Assembly (NCBI RefSeq): GCF_001672755.1
Contig: NZ_LZKI01000034.1
Coordinates: forward strand, 96,840-160,839
Length of the DNA stretch: 64,000 bases
Reading direction: 5' to 3'
Source of the DNA: Mycobacterium colombiense
Lineage (GTDB): Bacteria; Actinomycetota; Actinomycetes; Mycobacteriales; Mycobacteriaceae
Shown: positions 52,396 to 63,966 of the stretch, piece after piece
Layout: the number at the start of each line of letters is the position of its first letter
Position numbering within the stretch: position 1 is the stretch's first letter
Position numbers and translations under genes: made by a program
The notes under the pieces: model-generated
Database searches by the model: none
Told to the model about the DNA's origin: nothing
Seen by the model: the letters and a program-made list of their open reading frames with translations, nothing else

Positions 52396-53454
52396 CTACC
52401 CGACAAACGCGTTGCCGCGCGGCAGCGTCAGCGGAAGATCGGCGTATGTGGCGATGCCCGGCGCCGCGGCGACGACCGCGGCTATCCCGTTGATGGCGGG
52501 CACCGCCGTCATGATGTGACCGAGGTCCATGAATTCCTCGAGCGTGGTGGCCTCGAAGTACGGCGGCGGCAGGAAGCCGACCTTGGTGGTGACCGTCGGC
52601 TGCCCGTCGACCTGGATGACCCAGCCGTCCTGCTCGATCTGCCAATCGGGTTCGAGCGTCTGCCCCTTTTTCCACCGGACGTTGAGGTCGATCAAAACTT
52701 TGCCGTTGACGATGCCCTGCCAGCTGATGTAGGTGCCCGCGACGTGCCCCGCCGGGATGGTCCAGGACGCCATCACGAGATCCTCGGTGGTCTGGGCGAA
52801 CTCGGCGACGCACTTCACCTCGTCGAGCTCTATCCCCAGCGCGTCGCCCACCAGTCGGACGGCCTCGCCGAAAATGGCCGTGCCCTTCGCGGCCATCGCC
52901 GGCAGGTCGGGGTGGTCGATCGGCTGGCCGAAGCCGACCGGCTTCTCGGTCTCCGGGGAGTCGTAGAACGTGGTGTCGGCGGCCTCGTTGACGGTGACCT
53001 TGTCGATCCGGTTGCACACCATCGCCGAAACGATGGCCAGCAGTTCGGCGAAGCCCGGACTGACGCCGGACCCGAAGATCGTGGAGCCGCCCTTCTCGCA
53101 GGCCTCCAAGATGCGGTCGCGGCCCTCGCCCAGGTTGTGTCCGGTGATGAACGACGCGGTGGTCACCACGTTGACGCCTGCGGACAGGATGCGGACCAGT
53201 TCGTCGACGTTGATCCACATCGGGTTGTAGACCACGCAGTCCGGCTTCAGCGCCAGCAGCTCGTCGATGTCGTTGGTGGCCTTGACGCCGAGCGGCGGGA
53301 GCCCGACGAGTTCGCCGGCGTCGCGCCCGGCCTTCTCCGGCGACCAGGCGTAGCAGCCCACCAATTCCAGGGTGGGGTTGGTGACGATCGATTTCAGTGA
53401 GCTCTTGCCGACGTTTCCGGTGTTCCACTGAACGACGCGATAGGTGTTTGGCAC
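52396..53454 (-). CDS. Dihydrodipicolinate-reductase-fold oxidoreductase, second paralogue
   Basis: GTG 53454 (PNTYRVVQWNTGNVGKSSL) gives 352 residues; the frame is open further to 53571 but without typical protein sequence. It has the Rossmann motif VVQWNTGNVGK, ELVGCYAWSPEKAGRDAGEL, VVTTASFITGHNLGEGRD and SGVSPGFAELLAI. It resembles the reductase at 24377-25465 over the whole length, so these are two members of the same expanded mycobacterial family. Substrate unknown. Confidence 0.75.
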   Translation of the reverse strand: MPNTYRVVQWNTGNVGKSSLKSIVTNPTLELVGCYAWSPEKAGRDAGELVGLPPLGVKATNDIDELLALKPDCVVYNPMWINVDELVRILSAGVNVVTTASFITGHNLGEGRDRILEACEKGGSTIFGSGVSPGFAELLAIVSAMVCNRIDKVTVNEAADTTFYDSPETEKPVGFGQPIDHPDLPAMAAKGTAIFGEAVRLVGDALGIELDEVKCVAEFAQTTEDLVMASWTIPAGHVAGTYISWQGIVNGKVLIDLNVRWKKGQTLEPDWQIEQDGWVIQVDGQPTVTTKVGFLPPPYFEATTLEEFMDLGHIMTAVPAINGIAAVVAAAPGIATYADLPLTLPRGNAFVG

Positions 53455-53492
53455 TCGCTCAGCATAGGTAATGACCGGGGTTCTTAGTAGGC

Positions 53493-54632
53493 CTAATAGG
53501 CAGATTCTGAGGCCAATATTTCGGCGAGGAACGCGTCCCGCGGCGGCAGGTCCAGCCGCGCCCGCGCCCACCCCCGCACGCGTTCCCGGGTCTCGACGGA
53601 TTCGGGTGTTTCAGCGCCCACAACCACCGACGTCGCCGACCAGTCGTGGCCCCACGCCGCGGACTCGGTGAGGGTGCGGCCCCGGCCGTCCTGGAGAGGG
53701 AGCGTCGCGCGCCCTGCCGCGTCCAGGGTGCCGGTGCCGTCGATGGCCGCGGACCGCAGCCGCACCGCGATGCCGGTAGGCGGGTCAGGGCCGAGGACGG
53801 CCGCCTGCACCACCGCGACGACCGTCGCCCCGCCCGCCTCGATGCTCCAACCGACGGTGTTCTCGCCGGCATCGAAGATCGCCGGCGGAACCCCGCTCCA
53901 GGCGATGGACCCGACGCCCCGGGCTATCGCGCCCCCACCGCGCGGACCCGCGTCCGCGCCGGCGGCCAGCGCGTAGTCGTCGCGGCGATCGCTCGGCAAC
54001 ATCAGGATCAAATTCGAATCATCAACGGCCGCAATCAGTTCAGACCACCCTTCGCTGTCCGTGCCGATCTCGTCGGCGAGGCCGGCGCCCGCCCGGACCA
54101 GGTCGACAACCCGCGAATCATCGCTGCGGACATGGTTTATCAGCGCGCCGGCGTGGGGCTGCAGCAGCTGCGCCACATCGGAATCCAGCGTGTCGTCGGG
54201 GAAGAAGCTCTGCGCCCCGGCGGTCAGCAGCGCGATTTCGACGTCGAGCAGCGCACGGTCCAGGCCGGCGAGACCGTCCTGCCTGCTGGCCGGCCACCAC
54301 CGTCGCAGCCAGTGCCCGGTGGCCAGCCTGCGCAGCGGGGCGACCGAGCCGGGCACCAGTTCGACGCCGGTGAGCTCGATGCTGTGCGGCCGGCCCGCCG
54401 CGCCGTCCACGGCGGACACCACCGCGACATGTCCGGACTCGCCGAGCATCCGCCACAGCCAGTCCGCGCGCGACACATCGGTGAACGTGATGTGCGGCGC
54501 CGCATCGTCGGGATCGTCCAGCGTCCAGGACAGCACCGCGCCGCTGACTTCCAGCACCGCGACCAGCGGCGCCGCGGACGCGGTCTCGACGGGGCCGGTG
54601 CTCCAAAGTCCGGAATCGGCAACCAGTCTCAT
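53493..54632 (-). CDS. Unknown protein of the CHAT/TPR locus
   Basis: ATG 54632 overlaps the stop of the upstream gene (ATGA) and gives 379 residues. I recognise no family. The protein is rich in short beta strands and acidic loops (VAVLEVSGAVLSWTLDDPDDAAPHIT region near 23-48). GWSIEAGGATVVAVVQAAVLGPD follows near 265, and the C-terminal end is ARLDLPPRDAFLAEILASE. No signal peptide, membrane segment or catalytic motif is evident. Coupled translation with the 442-residue protein suggests a complex. A longer frame to 55592 is only an extension through the upstream gene in another frame. Confidence 0.65.
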   Translation of the reverse strand: MRLVADSGLWSTGPVETASAAPLVAVLEVSGAVLSWTLDDPDDAAPHITFTDVSRADWLWRMLGESGHVAVVSAVDGAAGRPHSIELTGVELVPGSVAPLRRLATGHWLRRWWPASRQDGLAGLDRALLDVEIALLTAGAQSFFPDDTLDSDVAQLLQPHAGALINHVRSDDSRVVDLVRAGAGLADEIGTDSEGWSELIAAVDDSNLILMLPSDRRDDYALAAGADAGPRGGGAIARGVGSIAWSGVPPAIFDAGENTVGWSIEAGGATVVAVVQAAVLGPDPPTGIAVRLRSAAIDGTGTLDAAGRATLPLQDGRGRTLTESAAWGHDWSATSVVVGAETPESVETRERVRGWARARLDLPPRDAFLAEILASESAY

Positions 54633-55957
54633 CCGGCCACCTGCAATTCGAGCATCGCCTTGATCCGCTGCCGGTGGTCGAGGCTCACCGACCGCGCCAC
54701 CCCGTCGAGCAGCGCGCGCACGTCGTCGACGTCGGCACAGGGTTCCTGCCAGACGTCGCGCCCGTGCAGCCGGGCCCACAGCCGGCTCAGGTAGGGCTGC
54801 GCGTAGGCGGCCAGGTCGTCGACCACCTGCCGTTGGCGAGGATGAATCGGGCCGTTTTCGGCCAGATAGCGCCGGGCGTGCAGCACGTAGGCTTCCTTGC
54901 GTAGCCGCGCCTGGATCTGGGTGGCCAAGTCGTAGCTGCAGGAGGCGGACGGGTCCAGCGGAGCAAGCTGGACCGCGACCTCGATGCCTGCCACCAGTGT
55001 GGCCTGTTTGTCTTCGGCCAACAGCCCCCATGGCGCGCAGGCCCGGTCGACTTCTTCCTCGCAGAGCAAAGCGATTTCGGGCAACGCGTCGCGATCCAGG
55101 GCACGGCGCAAGGTGGCGCGCACCCGGTCCACCACGCTGCGATCCAGCGGCCGGTGACCGTCCACGCTCTGTGAAATCGCCGGGGGGCGTTGCGGCGCAA
55201 TAGAACTCAAACCCAACTCGACGAGCGACCATGGCAGTCGGGTGGTGTCGGTGCGGGCCAGCGCGCCCAGGTGGTGCGGGGTGGGGTCGGCGATCATCGC
55301 CGTCCAGACCCGCTGGCGGGCCGCGGCGGCAGCGTGACTGCCGGCCGCGCCCAAGACGGTGGTCAGCTCGGCCCGGAACGGATCGATGGCGGCCTCGCCC
55401 GCCCGCACGTCGCGCCAACTGCGCTTCAGTTGCTCGGCGAGAGCGGCAACGACATCGGGGTCCGCGACATAGCGATGCAGGACCTCTATCGCGGTGCGGT
55501 CGCGATCCCGGTGGATCTCGCCCAGGACCGCCGATGCCGTCTCGTAATCCTGCGGCGTCGGTGGACCTTTCGTGACGGCGAGTTCGAAGCACAACGGAAA
55601 GTACAGTTCCTGCGCGTTCCCGGTGCGAATCCGCTGCCGGCGGCGCTCCAGCTTGAGGGCCTCGAACCAGGCTGCGGCCGAGCGCAATTCGGAACCACTA
55701 CCGACGATGAGGTCGTGCATCTCCGCGGCCGTCGCGGGTGTCACGACAGGGGCCGAATACGCGGGGTTGGACCGCAGGCGCAGCACCAACGGGTCGACGA
55801 TGCGCTTGACGGTGCGGCTCAGCGGGCCGCCATCGTCACCGCTGAGCACCTCCACACCCGGACCGATGGCCCGCCACGCCGCCTCGATCACCAGCCGCCG
55901 CGGATGGCCCGACGCCTCGGCTTCCACGGCGGTCGCCACCTGCGGGTCGGCGCTCAT
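54629..55957 (-). CDS. Helical unknown protein of the CHAT/TPR locus
   Basis: ATG 55957 (MSADPQVATAVEAEASGHPRR is its start region) gives 442 residues; an in-frame start at 55981 would add eight. The sequence is strongly helical, with charged stretches (WFEALKLERRRQRIRTGNAQ near 95-115; DVVAALAEQLKRSWRDVRAGE near 165-185) and no recognisable catalytic motif or membrane helix. It could be a scaffold or sensor. It is divergent from the small gene at 56041 and coupled to the 379-residue protein gene. Confidence 0.65.
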   Translation of the reverse strand: MSADPQVATAVEAEASGHPRRLVIEAAWRAIGPGVEVLSGDDGGPLSRTVKRIVDPLVLRLRSNPAYSAPVVTPATAAEMHDLIVGSGSELRSAAAWFEALKLERRRQRIRTGNAQELYFPLCFELAVTKGPPTPQDYETASAVLGEIHRDRDRTAIEVLHRYVADPDVVAALAEQLKRSWRDVRAGEAAIDPFRAELTTVLGAAGSHAAAAARQRVWTAMIADPTPHHLGALARTDTTRLPWSLVELGLSSIAPQRPPAISQSVDGHRPLDRSVVDRVRATLRRALDRDALPEIALLCEEEVDRACAPWGLLAEDKQATLVAGIEVAVQLAPLDPSASCSYDLATQIQARLRKEAYVLHARRYLAENGPIHPRQRQVVDDLAAYAQPYLSRLWARLHGRDVWQEPCADVDDVRALLDGVARSVSLDHRQRIKAMLELQVAG

Positions 55958-56040
55958 CTGCACAGAATAGGGCCATCGCAAAGTTTGCGGCAGCCATAAA
56001 GTTGGGTTCGGTAGCCGGGGTGCGGCCCGACGCTGAGCGC

Positions 56041-56340
56041 ATGAACAAGCTGTTGCTGCTGGCCGACTGGCTCAGATCCCGCCGCCGCCGGGACGCCGGG
56101 AACCGCACCGTCGGGGTCGGCACCGTGCGCAAGGTCAAACGTCAGGTCTTCATCGAGGTGGTGGCCGTCTCGGGGGAGACGTTCATCGGCAAGCTGGCGC
56201 GATGCGACGGTGGTCTGGACCTGTCCGTGCTGCGGCCGGGCCTGGTCGTGCTGGTGGCCTTCGATCCGACCGCCCGCGAAGAGCTTTCGTTACCCGACGA
56301 TGTGCTGGCCGTGCACGCGGCCTGGGTGGCGTCGCTGTGA
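56041..56340 (+). CDS. Small unknown protein inside the CHAT/TPR locus
   Basis: ATG 56041 (MNKLLLLADWLRSRRRRDAG) gives 99 residues; a GTG-type extension to 56002 is less convincing. After an amphipathic helix and a basic patch (RSRRRRD) it continues as a small beta-rich domain (VEVVAVSGETFIGKLARCDGGLDLSVLRPG, about 40-70), SH3- or OB-like in pattern. It is the only plus-strand gene of the locus, divergent from the helical protein and convergent with the CHAT gene, with three bases between stops. No known family. Confidence 0.55.
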   Translation: MNKLLLLADWLRSRRRRDAGNRTVGVGTVRKVKRQVFIEVVAVSGETFIGKLARCDGGLDLSVLRPGLVVLVAFDPTAREELSLPDDVLAVHAAWVASL

Positions 56341-56343
56341 GCG

Positions 56344-57720
56344 CTAGCGTTCGCCGTCCACGGTGAACGTGACCAGGGCGGCCCAATACAGTGGGCTGGC
56401 GCTGAGATCCCCGTCGCGCCAACGCCGCATCTGTTCACGCTGCCAACGGTTTACCGCGCATCCGGCTTCCCGCGCGGCGTCGTGCGCGCCGTCGACAGCG
56501 GCCACCAGCGCGGCCATCGGATCCGCCGGCTCCGGGCCGGGCGATGCGGCGAATTGCCGATACGCCGCCGTCGTCGGCAGCGACCACAAGGTGGCGGTCA
56601 CCAGTTGCGCGCCGTTCAGAATCATCGCCGCCACCAAGCCGGTTGCCTCGTCGAATTGATAGTCACCGCCCGATCCGCACGCCAGCAGCGCAACACGGGG
56701 CGGCATCGGCAACCGGAGGGCGATCAGGTCCGAAGCGGTCAATGGGCGGTGATCGCCGATCGCATTGGCATCCCCAGGGATGTCTGCGGTGTCGGCCAGG
56801 TGCAGGGCCGCCCGGTCCGCCCGAGTTCCCTGGTCGTGTTGGTCGTCCGCGGAACTCGCGTGGCCGACGTAGAACAGCCGGCACGGGGCTTGCGCCAGCA
56901 GCTCGCCCAGCCACGCACGGTCGGCGTCGTGCCGGCGGAACAGGTCGAGCACGGTGTCGGCGTGCGGCAGGACGGGTCGCCGTTCGATGAGGCCGGTGAA
57001 ATGCCGTGCCACGGGGGTGTACGGCGAGGGCCTGCCCAGCACCGATCCGAGCGCGGAGTCCGGTCGCTGTCCCGGAACGCGGGGATCGAGAACAAGCAGC
57101 GGTGGCCCTTCTCGCCGGGCGTCCCACCCGGCGGGGGATCGGGGCGAGTGCACGATGTTGGGCGGCACCGCCATCAGCACATCGACGAGCTCGATCAGTC
57201 GATGGCCGTCGGTGAGCTCGTCGATATCGGCTAGCTGCCAGGGGATTTGGGCCGCGGCGCGGCCGCTGGCGGTAATCGCGTCCTGGCGCGCACGCACCAG
57301 TTCCTCTTTGCCGGGGCCCGACTTCGGGATCGCCAGCTGCCCCCAGGGCACCCGGGCCAGCCGTGCGCTCGGCGAGACGAACAGCACCGCCCGCGGCGAG
57401 GCCACGCATTCGGCCAACAGCTGCCACCCGGGCGTACCGATCAGCAGCACACCGAGGATGTAGGCGACCGTGAGTTCGGTGTCCGGCTTGGCGAATGGTC
57501 CCGTGCGCAGGGCGCGCTCGATGGCGTCACGCCGCGTTTCGGTGCCGTGCGGCTCGGGCAGGGCGGCGGTGAGCTCCTGCAGCGCGGCCAGCAGCAGCGG
57601 CTCTTCCAGCACCCACGTGACGGTTCTCGACGGCTGCCCGACGATCCGCAGGCTGGCGTAGGTCGCAATCCCGAGGTCGGCGTACCGCAGCACCAGCGTC
57701 AGCCGGTCGGGCTCGCTCAT
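56344..57720 (-). CDS. CHAT-domain caspase-like protease
   Basis: ATG 57720 (MSEPDRLTLVLRYADLG) gives 458 residues. The C-terminal half is a CHAT domain (caspase HetF associated with TPRs): catalytic histidine in FYVGHASS (H287), catalytic cysteine in ALLACGSGG (C348), and the family's ATLWSLPTT segment after it. The N-terminal 150 residues are an unassigned mixed domain. CHAT proteins are separase/caspase-type cysteine proteases, often switched on by TPR partners in defence or cell-death systems. The start overlaps the stop of the TPR-like gene (ATGA), which is exactly such a partner arrangement. Confidence 0.85.
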   Translation of the reverse strand: MSEPDRLTLVLRYADLGIATYASLRIVGQPSRTVTWVLEEPLLLAALQELTAALPEPHGTETRRDAIERALRTGPFAKPDTELTVAYILGVLLIGTPGWQLLAECVASPRAVLFVSPSARLARVPWGQLAIPKSGPGKEELVRARQDAITASGRAAAQIPWQLADIDELTDGHRLIELVDVLMAVPPNIVHSPRSPAGWDARREGPPLLVLDPRVPGQRPDSALGSVLGRPSPYTPVARHFTGLIERRPVLPHADTVLDLFRRHDADRAWLGELLAQAPCRLFYVGHASSADDQHDQGTRADRAALHLADTADIPGDANAIGDHRPLTASDLIALRLPMPPRVALLACGSGGDYQFDEATGLVAAMILNGAQLVTATLWSLPTTAAYRQFAASPGPEPADPMAALVAAVDGAHDAAREAGCAVNRWQREQMRRWRDGDLSASPLYWAALVTFTVDGER

Positions 57721-59426
57721 GGCCACGTCGACCAGGCAGGCTCGGCCGAGGTGACATCGCGCCCGTAGCGCTGCAAAGCCAGCGCACGATAGTGACTCAG
57801 GATCGGCGCCGCCCCGGGCTGCATCTGCAACGGCGGCAACGGCCCCAGCCTGGTCAGCGACGCGCCGCCCGCGACGGGCGGGCCCGCGGCGGCCAGCGCG
57901 GCGGGCTCCGCGTCGGCGTCGATGGGCGCCGACGCGATGGCCGTCGAAGCCCATTCGCCGATCCGCGGTCGCTGCAGGCCCTCGAAAGTCCCTCGCGCGC
58001 TGTGGTATTCGATGAGCTCACTGATCAGCGCGGTGTTCTCCCACTCCCAGGCCACGGCGAAGGCGCCGGCCAGCATGGGCGCCGCAATGCCGGTGGCCCA
58101 GCGGGCCCTGGCGTCGGCGCCGGCGATCGAATATCGCACCGAGTCGACCGCCAGGGCGGCCGGCACCTTGAGCTCGGCTGCTTGTTCGAGCTTGGTCATT
58201 CCGCGCCAGTACTCCGGCGTGCCGACCTCGCCGCGCAGAATGCCGAGCCCCTCCGCCTGTCGCGCCTCGGTTTCTTCCAGGGTCTCGTCCGGATCACCCG
58301 AGCTGTCAAAACCGAGATCCGCCAAAGCGTCGGCGCGCCAGACTGTACCGAGATGATTATCGAGCTGGGCGTACTGCAGCCAGCTGCTGCGCGGCGATGA
58401 GTCCAGCAGCTCCCGTGCCTGCGCGATCAGCTCGACCGCGTCGGAGAAGTGGCTCCAGAAGATGGCGATCCAGCTGCGCTGCAACAGGATACGGTGCAGA
58501 TGCAGTGGCTTTCCCAATTCTCGCCACTGCCGTTCGGCGTGTTCCCAGCATTCGTCGGCGGCCTCCAGGGCGCCGGCTCCCAGCCGGGTGAGTCCCATGT
58601 ACAGCCAGCACCGGGCGACGTCGTGGGCCCGGTCGTGGCGTGCGATGACCGGATAGGCCTGCCCGACCAGTTCCTCGGTGCCGGCGTGGTCGTTGGCCAC
58701 CCACCGCGCCGCGGCCCGCTCCAATTGTGCTCTGGCTGCGGCAAGTTCCCACCCGTTTCTTTCTGCCCGCGCTTGCGCGCGACGCAGCCACGGCTCGGCT
58801 TCCGGCAACCGCCCGGTCTCCACGCAGAACCGGCCGTACCCGGTCGCCGCGGTGACCCACACGTGGTCGTCACGCTCACCGCTGTCGCCGGCACGCTCGA
58901 TGTCGTCAATAACGTTCTCCCACAGAGAGGCCGATCGGACGTGCAGGTCGTCGTCGCACAGCGCGACGGCGCACAGGACGTGCGCGTAGGTGCACAGGTA
59001 CCGGTGCTCGTCGTCGAGATCGCCGGGCCCGGAGTCGTTGTCGCACAACGACGCAAGCTCGGTCGCCGAGCCTTCGTGATCACCCAGCGCCGCGGCCAAT
59101 CCCGTCTGCAGAAACTGGGCGCGCCGCGAGTATCGACAGATCAGGTGCGCGATCTCGTTGCCGGACAGCCGAACCCGCTCGGCCGTCGTGCCCGAGGCGA
59201 TGCCGGCGTAGATCGCCACGCAGTCCCGAATGCGCCGCACGGATTCCCGGACGCCGTCGTAAGACCCGCGCGCCAGGTAGATCTCGCCAAGCTGCGCAAG
59301 GGCTTCCAGCATCAGCTCGTCGCGGTCCATCCGCGGAATCAACGAGAGCAGCAGGTCGCGTGCCCCGGCCTCATCGGCGGCGAACGCCATACGACGCGCC
59401 TTCTCCAATTCGTCCGGGATCGACAC
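57717..59426 (-). CDS. TPR-like helical repeat protein, partner of the CHAT protease
   Basis: GTG 59426 (SIPDELEKARRMAFAADEAGARDLL region) gives 569 residues. Repeated paired helices run through residues 5-400, with TPR-like spacing and conserved small/aromatic positions, for example GEIYLARGSYDGVRESVRRI near 47-66, GRFCVETGRLPEAEPWLRRA near 195-214 and GLTRLGAGALEAADECWEHA near 285-304. The C-terminal 60 residues are Ala/Pro rich. As with other CHAT-TPR pairs, it is likely the sensor or regulator holding the protease inactive until a trigger binds. It is the first gene of the minus-strand transcript. Confidence 0.75.
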   Translation of the reverse strand: MSIPDELEKARRMAFAADEAGARDLLLSLIPRMDRDELMLEALAQLGEIYLARGSYDGVRESVRRIRDCVAIYAGIASGTTAERVRLSGNEIAHLICRYSRRAQFLQTGLAAALGDHEGSATELASLCDNDSGPGDLDDEHRYLCTYAHVLCAVALCDDDLHVRSASLWENVIDDIERAGDSGERDDHVWVTAATGYGRFCVETGRLPEAEPWLRRAQARAERNGWELAAARAQLERAAARWVANDHAGTEELVGQAYPVIARHDRAHDVARCWLYMGLTRLGAGALEAADECWEHAERQWRELGKPLHLHRILLQRSWIAIFWSHFSDAVELIAQARELLDSSPRSSWLQYAQLDNHLGTVWRADALADLGFDSSGDPDETLEETEARQAEGLGILRGEVGTPEYWRGMTKLEQAAELKVPAALAVDSVRYSIAGADARARWATGIAAPMLAGAFAVAWEWENTALISELIEYHSARGTFEGLQRPRIGEWASTAIASAPIDADAEPAALAAAGPPVAGGASLTRLGPLPPLQMQPGAAPILSHYRALALQRYGRDVTSAEPAWSTWP

Positions 59427-59470
59427 GGCTGCATCATAAGTCCGGAGGCGGTGTCTGGTTGGCCAAACCG

Positions 59471-59509
59471 CGAGCGGCGGACGCGTGAGTGAGGCACGTC
59501 CGCCGCTCG
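59471..59509 (-). terminator. Strong intrinsic-type hairpin between LpqH-like and TPR genes
   Basis: CGAGCGGCGGACG (59471-59483) and CGTCCGCCGCTCG (59497-59509) form a perfect 13-bp GC-rich stem around a 13-base loop. It lies 15 bases past the LpqH-like stop on the minus strand. It should end that transcript and isolate the CHAT operon from it. No U-tract follows. Confidence 0.7.
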
Positions 59510-59523
59510 AGGGCCGCAACCGA

Positions 59524-60015
59524 TCAGCCGCAGGACACCTTGATGGTGAAGTCCTTGGTGATCATTCCCGCCATCGGGTTCTTCATGTCGGCGCCCTGCG
59601 CCTGGCCGGTGATGGTGTAGGTCGTGCCATCGACCGCGACGCTGGCCGAGCCCACCTTCGCGCCCATGTTGTCGCTGACCGCCAGGGCGTTGCCGTCGAC
59701 CACGAGGGCCACCGACTGGACCTTCGGGTTGGCTTCGTCAGTCATCACGACGGCCAGCGCCTGCTGGGTGCCGCCCGTCGATCCGCTGCCGATGTCGATC
59801 TTGCCGCCGGTCCGCACACAGGTCACCGAGGCCGGGTTCACGCCGGCCAGGTCCGTACCACCCACCTTGACCTGCGCGTTGGTGCCCGTGGAGGCGCTGG
59901 GGGTGGTGCTCGACGCCGGTGCGGCCGTGTGGCCGCCGCCCGAGCATCCCACCAGGGCCACCGAGGCCGCGGCGCAGCCCAGGGTCCCAATCGCAGCTGC
60001 GAGAAGACGTTTCAC
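59524..60015 (-). CDS. LpqH (19-kDa antigen)-family lipoprotein
   Basis: GTG 60015, after a GGAAGGAA site, gives 163 residues. The lipoprotein signal ends in LVGC with lipidated C24, followed by a Ser/Thr/Pro/Ala-rich linker likely to be O-glycosylated. The folded part has two cysteines (TCVRTGG and the C-terminal VSCG) and the family pattern KVGGTDL, YTITGQAQGADMKNPM, FTIKVSC. LpqH-type proteins are surface lipoproteins and TLR2 ligands. It is a paralogue or orthologue of the 19-kDa antigen. Confidence 0.85.
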   Translation of the reverse strand: MKRLLAAAIGTLGCAAASVALVGCSGGGHTAAPASSTTPSASTGTNAQVKVGGTDLAGVNPASVTCVRTGGKIDIGSGSTGGTQQALAVVMTDEANPKVQSVALVVDGNALAVSDNMGAKVGSASVAVDGTTYTITGQAQGADMKNPMAGMITKDFTIKVSCG

Positions 60016-60159
60016 TTGTGGTTCCTTCCTTCGTGCGCCGCCCCGATGGCGTCGTCCTGGCGCAAGTACAGACCGCCCCGCTTGCTACCGATCCCAAATT
60101 TCGCGGGGCCCGAGCCGGTAGGCTGCGTCGATGTCGGAGCCCGCACAGGGAGGAACACG

Positions 60160-60540
60160 ATGCTCAGCGTGAAATGGCTGGAAAAGCCTGAGGCCCATGA
60201 CTTTCCGGCGGCGGTGGACTATCTCACCATGCTCGCGGACAGGCAGACCGTGAAGAAGGTGGTCAAAAAGCTGAAGTCCGGCACCGTGACGCACAGAAAG
60301 GCCAAAGACATCCTGCGGGCGGCCCAGCTGAGCCTGCTGCCGGTGGACAACCCGCACGTCGCGGCGGACCTGACCAAGATCGAGAAAGGGCTGCCGCTGT
60401 CACCCATCCTGCTGGTGCGCGGCGACTTCCTGGCCGGGGTTCCGTTGCAGATCGCCGACGGCTACCACCGCGTCTGCGCGAGCTATCACACCGACGAGAA
60501 CACGGACATTCCAGTCGTTCTCGCGGCCGTCAGCCGCTGA
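60160..60540 (+). CDS. Small protein with a ParB-nuclease-like fold signature
   Basis: ATG 60160 follows AGGGAGGA and gives 126 residues; the longer frame back to 59485 crosses the LpqH-like gene and is not real. The N-terminus is basic and helical (DRQTVKKVVKKLKSG near 29-43). The C-terminal half, LPVDNPHVAADLTKIEKG, LSPILLVRG and IADGYHRVCASYH, resembles the ParB/sulfiredoxin-like nucleotide-binding domain. No DNA-binding domain is attached. The function is unknown. The enoyl-CoA hydratase gene follows after eight bases. Confidence 0.6.
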   Translation: MLSVKWLEKPEAHDFPAAVDYLTMLADRQTVKKVVKKLKSGTVTHRKAKDILRAAQLSLLPVDNPHVAADLTKIEKGLPLSPILLVRGDFLAGVPLQIADGYHRVCASYHTDENTDIPVVLAAVSR

Positions 60541-60548
60541 TCAGAGGA

Positions 60549-61295
60549 ATGATCATGATCGACATCAGCACCGCGGGAACCGTGAAGGTGCTGACTCTGT
60601 CGTCGGGTGCGGTCAACGCGCAGGATGTCGAGCTGCTCGACGAGCTGACTTCGACGGTGCGTGACCTGGCACGTTCGGACGCCGGCGCGCTGGTGGTCAC
60701 CGGCGCCGACCGCGCCTTCAGCGCCGGCGTCGACCTGAACCGCGTGGTGCAGGGCGGCACGGGCTACACCGATCGGCTGGTCCCCGCGCTGTCCGCCGCG
60801 TTCGAGGCGATGTTCAGCTATCCCGGGCCAACCGTCGCCGCGATCAACGGCGCCGCCATCGCGGGCGGCTGCGTGCTCGCGTGCGCCTGCGACCGCCGCT
60901 TGATCGGCCCCGAGGCGCAGATCGGCGCGGCCGAGGTGCGCGTGGGGGTGCCGTTTCCGGTCGCCGCGCTGGAGGTCATCCGCTATGCCTGCGGGATGCA
61001 CGCCGATGAGGTGCTGCTGGGCGGCCGCAATTATCGCGGCGCGGAGGCGGTGGTCCGCCGGCTGGCCCACCGCGTCGTCGCCGACGAGCTGATCGAGGCG
61101 GCCGTGGCGGAGGCGTCGGACCTGGGCAGCATCCCGGCCGACGCCTACCGGCAGACGAAGACCCAGCTGCACGCCCCGACGATGGCGCGCATCCGTGAGG
61201 GTCGAGACGTCGATGACGAGGTTCGCCGGATGTGGGGCACGGACGAGACGCTGCGACGCATCGCCGCCTACGTGGAGCGGCTGCGGCGCCGCTGA
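60549..61295 (+). CDS. Enoyl-CoA hydratase/isomerase family protein
   Basis: The 248-residue crotonase-fold protein has the oxyanion segments GADRAFSAGVDLNR near 52-65 and AAINGAAIAGGCVLACACD near 97-115, but the usual catalytic glutamate pair is not obvious: the position after the second segment reads EVRVGVPF. It is therefore perhaps an isomerase- or hydrolase-type crotonase acting on an acyl-CoA. Two ATGs (60549, 60555) are possible after AGAGGA. It is convergent with lucA. Confidence 0.8.
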   Translation: MIMIDISTAGTVKVLTLSSGAVNAQDVELLDELTSTVRDLARSDAGALVVTGADRAFSAGVDLNRVVQGGTGYTDRLVPALSAAFEAMFSYPGPTVAAINGAAIAGGCVLACACDRRLIGPEAQIGAAEVRVGVPFPVAALEVIRYACGMHADEVLLGGRNYRGAEAVVRRLAHRVVADELIEAAVAEASDLGSIPADAYRQTKTQLHAPTMARIREGRDVDDEVRRMWGTDETLRRIAAYVERLRRR

Positions 61296-63837
<2,542 letters not shown>

Positions 63838-63966
63838 GCACGCGTCGACTGTGCGCTGACGGCGGGAAATTCGGCGAAATCGCGCCCTACCCGCACACTC
63901 GAAGCCGCTGACGCACACTGGATGCCAGCGCGACGGTAGTCACCCCGCGCCGGTAGCCTGCTGACC

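Noticed and set aside
54633..55592. Long 699-codon frame extending the 379-residue protein upstream
   Set aside because: The extension is a shadow of the 442-residue gene, Arg/Ala-rich and without domain sense; the ATGA junction at 54629-54632 gives a better start.
59485..60159. N-terminal extension of the ParB-like small protein
   Set aside because: It would run antisense through the LpqH-like gene; ATG 60160 has a strong ribosome site.
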